DNA of 64,000 nucleotides, taken from the IMG/VR virus record IMGVR_UViG_3300042324_001793, positions 34,653 to 98,652 of that record; one strand, 5' to 3'. This stretch comes from a virus. Below, one piece after another: positions 38,955-48,525 of this stretch (its first letter is position 1; every line of letters begins with the position of its first letter). The notes beneath the pieces were generated by a model that searched no databases, was not told the DNA's origin, and saw only the letters and a program-made list of their open reading frames with translations. A program made the position numbers and the translations under genes.

Positions 38955-39374
38955 TTAAATAGTAAAGATCTCGCTCTCGCCTGAGTGGCTTAACGAAACA
39001 AATTCTACTTTTTCACCCTTGCCTATGTGCTTATAGATTTTCTTGTACTCTTTAGCATACCCGTTTTTAGAGATCTGAGTAAAGTATGCAAATGCATTAT
39101 TTGATTTTTCCTCATTAAAGTTTCTCCAATATCGCAACAGGTCCAATAGAGCTGACTGAATACAGTCTTCTTTATCAAGTGGATTACTGAACCTAAGTTT
39201 TAGGATCGCTCTATTTGCCAGGATTATAAAATAGTTAATTGCAATTGGGGATAATTCACCAGCTGTGTGCTGGTATCCAGTCTCTTCGTTTAGTAGACCG
39301 TGTTTACACCTAATTATTTCATTTGTAAAATCCCGGTTGTTGATGTAGTACTTACTTTCTCTAGCTTTTGACAT
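38955..39374 (-). CDS. gp55-like late transcription sigma factor
   Basis: A 139-residue protein resembling T4 gp55, the divergent sigma subunit that directs RNA polymerase to late promoters. Shared features are the N-terminal KYYINNRDFTNEII (T4: YNYVNNKELLQAII), a middle amphipathic region with ANRAILKLRFSNPLDKEDC, and a sigma-region-2-like block ALLDLLRYWRNFNEE, then NAFAYFTQISKNGYAKEYKK (T4: [20 protein letters not shown]). It is shorter than gp55 (185 residues), lacking much of the C-terminal tail that binds the sliding clamp, although the last residues (EIFTI) are hydrophobic. It starts 4 nt after the resolvase stop, so the two form an operon. Its likely targets are the ATAAATAA motifs noted in this window. 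Confidence 0.8.
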   Translation of the reverse strand: MSKARESKYYINNRDFTNEIIRCKHGLLNEETGYQHTAGELSPIAINYFIILANRAILKLRFSNPLDKEDCIQSALLDLLRYWRNFNEEKSNNAFAYFTQISKNGYAKEYKKIYKHIGKGEKVEFVSLSHSGESEIFTI

Positions 39375-39378
39375 TTGG

Positions 39379-40044
39379 TTATGATTCTTTTAGTGACGTG
39401 TATATTTTAAGAACTGCTAAGTACGAGTCAATCATATCCATATACGGGGATCCAATTACCTCTTTTTTAACAATTTGATCTTCGTATTTAAGTAGTACTT
39501 GATGAAGACTACTGCCTTCGGCCAGCATAGGAGTTTCCTTAAATTGTTCGTACACGTCAAACTTACCGGCATTTCCTTTTGCTCCAATTGCATTTTTTAG
39601 TTCCCCAGGAGAAAATATGAATAGACTCTCTTGATTATTATTTAATAAATTGTCAAGTACTTTCTTTCTTAACATGCCAGTAGATTGAGCAATATCAATT
39701 AGTGCATTGCCTTGAGCACCGTATGCTATACCTTCAATTGAAATGATTCGGTTAGGCTCATCTTTAATAACTTCTTCCACTCTATCGATTAATGTATCGA
39801 CTAGTAGCGAATAATTAGCTAATTTAGCCCTTTCTACTCCAGAATAGGTATCATATTTAAAGTTCTTAGGGGGGAGAAAAATAAACTCTAGCTCAGGAAA
39901 TTCTAATTGAGTGTCCTCTAGTAACTTCCGGTGGGCTTTAGTCGTATTGGAATTGACACACGCGATCCAGCGAAAACTTTTAAAGTCTTTGCAAATACAA
40001 ACAGCTGGAAACTGTATTGAGAAATCTATTCCTATTACTACCAA
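39379..40044 (-). CDS. RuvC-like Holliday junction resolvase (RNase H fold)
   Basis: A 221-residue protein with the RuvC layout: MVVIGIDFSIQF with catalytic Asp (D7), a hydrophobic strand ending in Glu (IISIEGIAYGA), a KGNAGKFDVYE segment, and a C-terminal DMIDSYLAVLKI helix with acidic residues. It would cut branched DNA before packaging, the job done in T4 by the unrelated gp49. The frame begins at a TTG (40042-40044): the codon before the last upstream sense codon is a stop (TGA), and a nearby ATG is out of frame, so TTG is the only possible start that keeps the first strand. It is co-transcribed with the gp55-like gene. Confidence 0.75.
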   Translation of the reverse strand: MVVIGIDFSIQFPAVCICKDFKSFRWIACVNSNTTKAHRKLLEDTQLEFPELEFIFLPPKNFKYDTYSGVERAKLANYSLLVDTLIDRVEEVIKDEPNRIISIEGIAYGAQGNALIDIAQSTGMLRKKVLDNLLNNNQESLFIFSPGELKNAIGAKGNAGKFDVYEQFKETPMLAEGSSLHQVLLKYEDQIVKKEVIGSPYMDMIDSYLAVLKIYTSLKES

Positions 40045-40067
40045 GAGTCATTCTAAGTGATTTGAAG

Positions 40068-40127
40068 TATTCTACTGAATAAAAAGATTAAGTTTTTTGA
40101 AACCTTTGTAAAATGTACTGTAGAATA
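40068..40127. repeat. 8-bp inverted repeat in the divergent intergenic region
   Basis: TATTCTAC at 40068-40075 and GTAGAATA at 40120-40127 are exact reverse complements separated by 44 nt, next to the TTG start of the resolvase. It could be an operator or a hairpin in the leader. Confidence 0.45.
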
Positions 40128-40149
40128 AGGGTGTTGGGAGGGTATAGAG

Positions 40150-40240
40150 CTTAGAGTCTTAGGAACTTAGTCTACTTATATTATTAATATAAAGAATTAA
40201 GTAAACTTACTACCTTAATCCTAAGCACTTAGCTACTTAG
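40150..40240. repeat. Two arrays of CTTA-type 8-bp iterons flanking an AT-rich palindrome
   Basis: CTTA occurs at 40150, 40158, 40166, 40175, 40206, 40214, 40228 and 40236, with steps of 8, 8, 9, 31, 8, 14 and 8 nt; most copies read CTTAG. Between the arrays lies a perfect 17-nt palindrome. The element sits between the divergent late (minus) and early-type (plus) blocks, as an operator cluster or replication origin would. Confidence 0.6.
40176..40192. repeat. 17-nt AT-only palindrome between iteron arrays
   Basis: TTATATTA-T-TAATATAA is a perfect inverted repeat around a single T. Purely A/T, it would melt easily. Confidence 0.6.
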
Positions 40241-40246
40241 TCCTGA

Positions 40247-40263
40247 TTTTTAGTATATTTCAA
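40247..40263 (+). promoter_or_regulatory. Possible early/middle promoter of the exonuclease-GroEL block
   Basis: TTTTAGTATATTTCAA, followed by an A-rich leader, resembles the sequence before the SSB gene (TTTAGTATAATTCTA at 53621-53635). Two examples do not make a firm consensus. Confidence 0.3.
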
Positions 40264-40283
40264 CTAATTCATAAAATTAAAAT

Positions 40284-41027
40284 ATGTTTGATCCACATCA
40301 ATTAGAAAAAATGCTGTTCTTCGATATAGAAACAGCTGGAACAGTTAGCCATTCTGGAGATCTTTCAGAGAAAATGCAAGAACTTTGGGCAAATCGTTCG
40401 GAAATCCTTAGAAATCAATTGGGTGCAAAGTATCCAGACAATAAAGATAAATCAGACGATGAGCTTTATCAAATGAAATCAGCTCTTCACGCTGAATTCG
40501 GTAGAGTTGTCTGTATTTCCTTCGGTAAAATTAAATGGGTGGACGGCGAACCCGTAGCTCAAATAGTTTCCTACTCTGGAGAAGATGAAGAAGACATTTT
40601 ACGTCAAGCCTTTAAGGTAATTGGTGGTCTTGGGAAAACTGGTGCTAAATTAACTGGCCATAACGTTAAAAGATTCGATGTTCCATATCTTTGCAAAAGA
40701 GCATTTATACTAGGAGTAGAAACACCAATACCTCTTCAAGTATGGGATAAAAAACCTTGGGAAACTTCAATTATTGATACTTCTGAGCTTTGGTCATTTG
40801 GTGCATGGCAAGAAGGATTCACTTCACTCGACTTATTAGCCACTATTCTAGGAGTCGATTCACCGAAAGACGATATCAAAGGTGATCAAGTTCATGAGAA
40901 TTACTGGGCCGGTAATATCGAAAGAATTAAAGAATACTGCCAAAAAGACGTAATTACGTTAATTCAGATAGCTTTAAAGCTTTCTAACCTAAACCAAATT
41001 GAAAAATCTGGTATAATAATAAAGTAA
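40284..41027 (+). CDS. DnaQ/PolB-type 3'-5' exonuclease
   Basis: A 247-residue protein with the DEDDy exonuclease motifs: FFDIETAG (D14, E16; Exo I), TGHNVKRFDVPYL (Exo II, Asp in FD) and EYCQKDVITLIQIA (Exo III, Tyr and Asp). A central WSFGAWQEGFTSLDLLATILG block matches the predicted exonucleases related to the PolB proofreading domain. It would trim or proofread 3' ends during phage DNA synthesis or recombination. It starts the plus-strand block after the iteron region and is followed 16 nt later by groEL. Confidence 0.8.
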   Translation: MFDPHQLEKMLFFDIETAGTVSHSGDLSEKMQELWANRSEILRNQLGAKYPDNKDKSDDELYQMKSALHAEFGRVVCISFGKIKWVDGEPVAQIVSYSGEDEEDILRQAFKVIGGLGKTGAKLTGHNVKRFDVPYLCKRAFILGVETPIPLQVWDKKPWETSIIDTSELWSFGAWQEGFTSLDLLATILGVDSPKDDIKGDQVHENYWAGNIERIKEYCQKDVITLIQIALKLSNLNQIEKSGIIIK

Positions 41028-41043
41028 AATAACCACACAATAA

Positions 41044-42627
<1,584 letters not shown>

Positions 42628-42650
42628 ATTTAAGATTAGCCATCGAAGAA

Positions 42651-42682
42651 CGGCGCTTGTTGAGTAATACTCGCAGGCGCTG
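42651..42682 (+). ncRNA. Stable hairpin between groEL and the 1452-residue gene
   Basis: Arms 42651-42659 (CGGCGCTTG) and 42674-42682 (CAGGCGCTG) pair over 9 bp with two G-U pairs, and an inner GAGT/ACTC helix closes an AAT loop. It is unusually GC-rich for this genome. There is no clear T-run, so a simple terminator is unlikely; a processing or regulatory element is possible. Confidence 0.5.
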
Positions 42683-42726
42683 CTCTGTTTTAGAAGGGCG
42701 ATAGATAAAATAAAGCAAAACCCTAA

Positions 42727-45700
42727 GTGGATAAAACATTTAAGGAAATATTAACAGATATTAAATGCGGAAAGCTAGCATCCCCAGCGTTTACGGAAGA
42801 TGATTTAGCTAAAGTAAAAGCCTGTATTCCTGAACCAATAGCTCAACCTACTAAAGAGGTAAAAGTTACAGTTCCATCAGAGAGCTCATGCGTTAACGAT
42901 GGATTAATCCAGGTTAAAAAGATCCTAACCGAACAGCTTTCGAAACAAGATGTAGTTGTTGAACTTGGAACAATTAAAGGTAAAGTAGAAGAAGCACTAG
43001 ATCATTACAAAGTCATTTCTAATTATTATAAGGCTAGGGTTGAATTCTTTACTTCCACCATAAGTACAGTTGAACCTCTCACCTCCCAGTATCTGTATTG
43101 GACGGACGAGTATGATAGAACTAAAGCAATTGAAGATAAAATAATTGAGGACTATAATTCAACGTTTCAGTCGTTTGACTATGTAAATTATGGAATCAAG
43201 TTAGTAGTTTCACTAACTGATTCTCAATTTAAAACTATCACTACGTATAATTCAACTGTCTTATCTAATCTTATTACCCAAACCTATTTTAACTATATTG
43301 TCAATACTCCAATATACCTCAAGTATTATACAGCTAGAAAAAATAGAATCTTAGCAGAAGAGCGTCAACTTCTTTCTAAGCAAGGAGCAGCAAATGCACT
43401 ATCTCAAAGTATTCAAAACTATCCAGCCTTAAGCGATAGTTCAACAGTTGAGTCCACTTTAAATTCGCTAACTTCAAAAATAAGCGGTCAATTAATACCT
43501 ATTTTTTCAGATACTGAATCTTCTCTAACTGGAGGACTTATTGCTCCAGCTAGAACGGCTGTGTTTTCAATGAGATTAATCGATTTAGATTTTACTAAAT
43601 TAACGGTCCCTAAATTATTGGAAAATGGAGAAACTTCTCAAGTTGAAAAAACATTAGTTATACGCAATAGCCCATACCTAAAAAATTCTCCATTCTCTAA
43701 TTCAGTTGCTACTAGTTGTCAGTCAATTCCATTTGAGCAATACAAACAGAATAGAGACTATGATTTTATCTCTGGTGCTTTATACAACTTAACTGCTAGC
43801 GGATATAGAGGGCTTTATAAAAAATTAGCCAATCCGATTTCAAATCTATATACACCAGAGGAAAGAGGATTAACTGTTGATCCAACTAAAATTGATCCGT
43901 TAATAAAAGACGTTGAAAACGCGCCAGTTTCTTTAAAAGAAGGAGACATCACGTTTTATATAAGTAGTCAAGAAGCCTACTCTACCTTCTATGATACTGC
44001 TAATAAAAGTTTACCTGATAGAATTAAGAAAGAAAAGGAGCAGGTGTTTCCAGCGGAAATAGCACCAACTTTAACCTCCCTATCTACTATTGCAAAAAGA
44101 GAAGTTGCTGACTTTTTTAGAAGGACTACTGACGCATCAATTAAATTAGCTAGACCGACTTCATATAGGGCAGGAGCTTCAACTGTTTATACACAAGGAG
44201 TATTCAAGTATTCTACGCTAGACACCGTGATTTCTCAAAGGTTAGCGTACTATCAAAAAGCATACGATGAAGCTGCTCTAAAAATACAGGCTTGTCAAAA
44301 AGATATCGCTAACTTAGATCTACTAATAAAAGAAAATTCAATGGACCCCAAGGTTCTTGAAGTTAAAATTTCCAAGATAAAATGTTTTAGCGAAGCAGCT
44401 AAGTCAAAAGCCGTTGCCAAAGATTGTGAAGCTGAAACTCTCGCGAAATTAGGAAAAGATCCTCTCTTTATTAGAACATTAAATGGAAATGATTCTAAAT
44501 TACCTGACATGAATAACCCATGTTATTGGAAAGAGTTTGCAAAAGCGTTAAACAAAGTAAGTTTATTACCTATTCCTGATCTAAGCTCTCCATTATTTAG
44601 ATATTATCCAATTAACAATATTATTCCAACTCCACTTGGTATAGTAATGATTCCTATACCTCAAAAGTGGACTCCGTTATTTTCTTTATCTACTCCGCTT
44701 GGCACAATTGTTACATTTATAACAATGCCAGTCGTAATTGTTGGAATCCCATTACCATCAGTTTACGTGTTATACATAGCACCGGATGGTAGAAAATACA
44801 TGCTAGTTGCTCCAAATATTCCATTCCTACTAATCCCAGGTGGATCTAAAGTTGGATTTGAGGTAGACAACAGCCCAGCTTCTCAGAACCCATTAGGTAT
44901 AAATCCAACTGACCCATTTAAAGGACAGCTTACTAAAGGCTCTCTAAGTATACCAATTACAATTTCAGCAAAAGCATCAAAGGCAATTAGAGTTGCAACC
45001 GTCGCCGCGGCTGTTGCATTAGGAAAGGGCATTGACATAAAGAATGGAGCAGGAGCAGTGTTAGGACAAATTGATCCTGTGACTTATCTTGCTAAATATA
45101 CTGGGCTTTCTGAGAAATTAGCGGACGCCCTCGATATGGAAGCGTCCAATGATTTTACAAAACAAGTAAACGAATTTAAGAGATCAATTAACAAGCAATT
45201 CGATAGACTTGGGGAAATTCAAATTACCGCGATAACTAAGTTAAAGGAAAAGACTAGAAACGAGAGAGACTCTCAAGTTAAAGGCGCTGAGTCTGAAGAA
45301 AACTTAGCAAAGAAGCGCGAAACTAAAAAGAAGGCTCGATCGCTTGATCCAATAACACTACAGTCTAAAATTGATGGAGTGCTAGAAGATTTCAATAAGT
45401 ACATTGATAAAATCAAATTAGGAACAATTTCATTCCCTAACGATCCGACTAAATTAAATCCACCTCTACCTAATGCAGTTAGTGCGATGCAGCCAATTGT
45501 TGAACAAGCCGCAAAAGGCGAACTTAATCTTGACCTCGACTCAGTTAACTTTATTGCAAAGATTAAAAGAATGGCTGCTCAAGTAGATACCTCAAAATTA
45601 AAATCAAAAAAATCGTTTAATCTAAACAAGCAAGAAGATATTGTTGAATTTAAAAAAGCGATAAAAGAGTACACAAAAGAGGCAATGGATTATCTGCAAG

Positions 45701-47085
45701 GAGTAAAGTCCCCAGCAGATGACATTGATCCAAATTTAAGTGATGAAGAAAAAGCAAGAATAAAAAAAGCAGCCGATCTTAGAAAGGCTCGCTTAAAGTC
45801 GGCACTGGCGTTTACTTCGCTATCAATAGTCTCACCGAGTTTAAAATTATTTGATCCATTTGCCCCATGCTGCTCAACTGAAGAGACTTCACTTGAATTA
45901 CCAGCGTCTCCTCAAATATTAGCCGCGATTGCAATATTTAATGCGTTATTAGATGCAGTACTAAGCGGATTAACCGTTGAATCACTAAAAGCCTTACTTG
46001 GAGATTCTCTATCTAATATTGGAATATCTAGCATAACAAGCCTATTTGATTCTATACTTTCAGCATTTCCACCAATTGTTTTACCTAATAAAGCAGATTT
46101 AGTTGCAATTTCACAAGCAATGCTTATTCCAGTATTAACTGCATTACACGTCCCACAAGCACCAAATCCTTTGGGACTACCCTTTCCGATTCAAGTATCA
46201 ATTCCATTAGACGCACTAATTAAGCCTCTTCTTAAATCAGCAATTGCTTACCTTCTTGAACTAATTTTAAGAATGCTAGCCGATGCTGGAAATTTATTAA
46301 CGTCCGGAGCCGGATCGGCTGCTTCTACGACAGTCGGTGAGATACTTCAATTAATACCATGTGGAAATTCACAAACCGCTACTGTAACTACAACCGCCGC
46401 TTCAAAATTCGTCACAATTACTTTACCTAATGGATTTAAACTTAAGCTTCCTAAAATTCCAATGATTCCATTAGACATAGTCAGTTATTTTTCATTACTT
46501 ACCTCTACTGACTTGGTTGAATTAATCAGAAGCTTAATTAATACGGCAATCGACGGAATATTGCAACCGGTTAAGTCTATCGTTGAGCCAATTCTTGGAT
46601 TAACTAAATCCTTAAAGGATCTATCGTTTAACATCATTGAATCAGCGAATCCATACATTCTTCCAATTAAATTAATTATAATGGCGCTTCAATTACAGAT
46701 ACCTAATTCAACAAAGGTTAGACTCACTAATTTAGATGCAATGGATTTGATTAAAGCCGCCTATATTCCAGTTATCACTGCTACTGAACCAGTCGTAAAA
46801 GAGATAGCATACTTGGGCGCAATCATATCGTGTTCTTTTCTAAGTAAGCCCGGCGTTCAGTTAGCTAGAGTAGCATCAAGCCCATTTTTTAACCAGGATG
46901 ATCTTCCGCCTTGGGAAAGATTAACTCATAAAAATCCATTATTTGCAATATTTCTGGATGAGTTAGCTTGGAGATCAAGCCTACTTTCAACCGGCACCTT
47001 AATATTCCAAAGTAAAATGCCAGGGCTGTATCCAACCACCTGGGCACCAAGTATATTTGTTGATCCAGGAATTCATACAATTTAA
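42727..47085 (+). CDS. Very large protein of unknown function (1452 residues)
   Basis: Not recognised. The N-terminal 600 residues are largely helical and charged (DEYDRTKAIEDKIIEDYN, LAYYQKAYDEAALKIQACQ). A Pro/Ile/Leu-rich stretch near 625-715 (IIPTPLGIVMIPIPQ, TPLGTIVTFITMPVVIVGI) could form membrane-active segments. A Lys/Glu-rich coiled region lies around 800-1020. The last 400 residues are hydrophobic helices (LAAIAIFNALLDAVLSGL, IAYLLELILRMLADAG). Translation starts at GTG, after a hairpin-bearing gap following groEL. The mix of coiled coil and hydrophobic blocks resembles ejected internal or tape-measure-type virion proteins, but that is only an impression; the proximity to GroEL could mean it is a folding client. 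Confidence 0.7.
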   Translation: MDKTFKEILTDIKCGKLASPAFTEDDLAKVKACIPEPIAQPTKEVKVTVPSESSCVNDGLIQVKKILTEQLSKQDVVVELGTIKGKVEEALDHYKVISNYYKARVEFFTSTISTVEPLTSQYLYWTDEYDRTKAIEDKIIEDYNSTFQSFDYVNYGIKLVVSLTDSQFKTITTYNSTVLSNLITQTYFNYIVNTPIYLKYYTARKNRILAEERQLLSKQGAANALSQSIQNYPALSDSSTVESTLNSLTSKISGQLIPIFSDTESSLTGGLIAPARTAVFSMRLIDLDFTKLTVPKLLENGETSQVEKTLVIRNSPYLKNSPFSNSVATSCQSIPFEQYKQNRDYDFISGALYNLTASGYRGLYKKLANPISNLYTPEERGLTVDPTKIDPLIKDVENAPVSLKEGDITFYISSQEAYSTFYDTANKSLPDRIKKEKEQVFPAEIAPTLTSLSTIAKREVADFFRRTTDASIKLARPTSYRAGASTVYTQGVFKYSTLDTVISQRLAYYQKAYDEAALKIQACQKDIANLDLLIKENSMDPKVLEVKISKIKCFSEAAKSKAVAKDCEAETLAKLGKDPLFIRTLNGNDSKLPDMNNPCYWKEFAKALNKVSLLPIPDLSSPLFRYYPINNIIPTPLGIVMIPIPQKWTPLFSLSTPLGTIVTFITMPVVIVGIPLPSVYVLYIAPDGRKYMLVAPNIPFLLIPGGSKVGFEVDNSPASQNPLGINPTDPFKGQLTKGSLSIPITISAKASKAIRVATVAAAVALGKGIDIKNGAGAVLGQIDPVTYLAKYTGLSEKLADALDMEASNDFTKQVNEFKRSINKQFDRLGEIQITAITKLKEKTRNERDSQVKGAESEENLAKKRETKKKARSLDPITLQSKIDGVLEDFNKYIDKIKLGTISFPNDPTKLNPPLPNAVSAMQPIVEQAAKGELNLDLDSVNFIAKIKRMAAQVDTSKLKSKKSFNLNKQEDIVEFKKAIKEYTKEAMDYLQGVKSPADDIDPNLSDEEKARIKKAADLRKARLKSALAFTSLSIVSPSLKLFDPFAPCCSTEETSLELPASPQILAAIAIFNALLDAVLSGLTVESLKALLGDSLSNIGISSITSLFDSILSAFPPIVLPNKADLVAISQAMLIPVLTALHVPQAPNPLGLPFPIQVSIPLDALIKPLLKSAIAYLLELILRMLADAGNLLTSGAGSAASTTVGEILQLIPCGNSQTATVTTTAASKFVTITLPNGFKLKLPKIPMIPLDIVSYFSLLTSTDLVELIRSLINTAIDGILQPVKSIVEPILGLTKSLKDLSFNIIESANPYILPIKLIIMALQLQIPNSTKVRLTNLDAMDLIKAAYIPVITATEPVVKEIAYLGAIISCSFLSKPGVQLARVASSPFFNQDDLPPWERLTHKNPLFAIFLDELAWRSSLLSTGTLIFQSKMPGLYPTTWAPSIFVDPGIHTI

Positions 47086-47143
47086 AACTCTAGGCAGTTT
47101 CTGTGTATAATTTATTAGTTAACTTTTTTAATCTAACAAAAAC

Positions 47144-48325
47144 ATGCAAAAAAACGAAAACGTCCAAGAAGTTATTGATTTTGACTTACTGTTTAGCCAG
47201 GGAAATTCCCGAGTAAACAAAAGCATTAAATTAACTCCAGCGGATAAAAAAGCGGGCTTAAAGATTTTCTGTAAAGAACCTTATGCCCAAGAGCTTTACG
47301 ACAAGTACTATTCATCAAATACATTCGGCGCAACCGCAAATAAAGACTTTGAAATAGGTCATGTTTGTAAAGTAACTGCCAAGAAAATTGATTTTGAAAA
47401 CAAACAAATCGAAGTTCAAGATGATGATTCCTTGTCTACTATCTTTGTTCCATTTAGAGAATTTAGCGAAGAGCCTTCTTTGTTATTACAGAATGAAACA
47501 AGTGCAAAGTTCAAAGTTGTTATCTACAAAGCCGATGCCGGCGATTATTTAGGATCAGAAAAACGTTGCGCTGCTCTTTCTTACCGAGACGATCTTAACG
47601 AGTTCTTAAAAGAAGAAAAATGGTTCTATGTTAAGGTTACTAACCTAGTTAAAGGAGGTTACCTTGCACTGTATAAAGGAACAGTTAAATGTTTCCTACC
47701 TGGATCACATGCTGCTGCAAACGTTATTCGAGACTTCAATGAATACTTGAATAAAGAGATTCCAGTAATGATTGAGAACTACGATCAAACAAATGATCTA
47801 TTCATTGTTTCATACAAGAAATATATTAAACAAACTTTACCTCAAAGAGTTCACGAACTTAAATTTGGAGAAAAGTACACAGGTATTTTAACTAACAAAC
47901 CTTATGATTTCGGAATGTTCGTTGAATTCCAAAACTATTTTACCGGGCTATTACACAAAACTGAATTTGCAAATTACGAAGAATTCAGTAAAGGTTATAA
48001 ATCCGGAGATTCAATTGATTTCTATATCAAAGATATCGTAATCAAGAAAGGAGAGCCTAGAATTATTTTAACTGATTCATTAGAGAAAGTAGGAGAAGAG
48101 CAGTTAACTTGGCAAAACCTAAAAGACCGAATCGAAGGTCAAACATTAAATTTCACACTTAACAAACAAACTTTTGTTTTAGAAATTGAGTTACCTGATT
48201 CAGATACAGTTTTTACAACTGACGTAAATCACCTTAAAGGTAGAACCAAGGTGAGCGATTCAGGCCAAATCCAAGTCTACAAAGTAGATGCGATTAGAAA
48301 GCAATTAAAGTTCGAATTCGTCTAA
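47144..48325 (+). CDS. S1-domain RNA-binding protein (ribosomal protein S1-like)
   Basis: A 393-residue protein with three S1-type OB folds. The clearest is at residues 236-311 (KFGEKYTGILTNKPYDFGMFV, then GLLHKTEF and GDSIDFYIKDI), with the usual G-x-V/I, F-G-x-F-V and G-L-x-H signatures. A second is at 157-228 (WFYVKVTNLVKGGYLALYKG, FLPGSHAA) and a weaker one at 68-150. Bacterial S1 brings mRNA to the 30S subunit; a phage copy could favour phage transcripts with A-rich, Shine-Dalgarno-free leaders like those throughout this window. It stands alone between the 1452-residue gene and the structured nrdB leader. Confidence 0.8.
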   Translation: MQKNENVQEVIDFDLLFSQGNSRVNKSIKLTPADKKAGLKIFCKEPYAQELYDKYYSSNTFGATANKDFEIGHVCKVTAKKIDFENKQIEVQDDDSLSTIFVPFREFSEEPSLLLQNETSAKFKVVIYKADAGDYLGSEKRCAALSYRDDLNEFLKEEKWFYVKVTNLVKGGYLALYKGTVKCFLPGSHAAANVIRDFNEYLNKEIPVMIENYDQTNDLFIVSYKKYIKQTLPQRVHELKFGEKYTGILTNKPYDFGMFVEFQNYFTGLLHKTEFANYEEFSKGYKSGDSIDFYIKDIVIKKGEPRIILTDSLEKVGEEQLTWQNLKDRIEGQTLNFTLNKQTFVLEIELPDSDTVFTTDVNHLKGRTKVSDSGQIQVYKVDAIRKQLKFEFV

Positions 48326-48335
48326 TTTTATAAGT

Positions 48336-48401
48336 TGCGTGGTATTATAGTTTCGATATAAATAATCCAGATGGATAACTCGAAATTTAAAATACCACGC
48401 A
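48336..48401 (+). ncRNA. Large nested hairpin in the nrdB leader
   Basis: Perfect 11-bp outer stem, 48336-48346 (TGCGTGGTATT) with 48391-48401 (AATACCACGCA). A second 6-bp helix TTTCGA/TCGAAA (48351-48356, 48380-48385) and an inner ATCC/GGAT hairpin stack within it. TTTTA follows the outer stem, so it may act as a terminator for the S1-like gene; alternatively it is a leader regulator of RNR. Confidence 0.6.
48357..48365 (+). promoter_or_regulatory. Late-type motif TATAAATAA inside the hairpin loop
   Basis: An exact match to the T4-like late core, lying in the loop of the nested hairpin about 160 nt before nrdB. It could be a promoter or a chance match in AT-rich sequence. Confidence 0.3.
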
Positions 48402-48423
48402 TTTTACTGTTCGCTGTTCACCT

Positions 48424-48461
48424 GGCTAACCATATCAAGCATTTTGCAACCACTATTAGCC
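48424..48461 (+). ncRNA. Second hairpin in the nrdB leader
   Basis: GGCTAA (48424-48429) pairs with TTAGCC (48456-48461); a small GCA/TGC helix lies within. It is followed by a pyrimidine/A-rich stretch and the nrdB ATG. Confidence 0.35.
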
Positions 48462-48525
48462 GACAGACGACACCATATTCGATTATTCAATCACTTACAC
48501 ACACTTAATTAAAAAAATTACAAAA

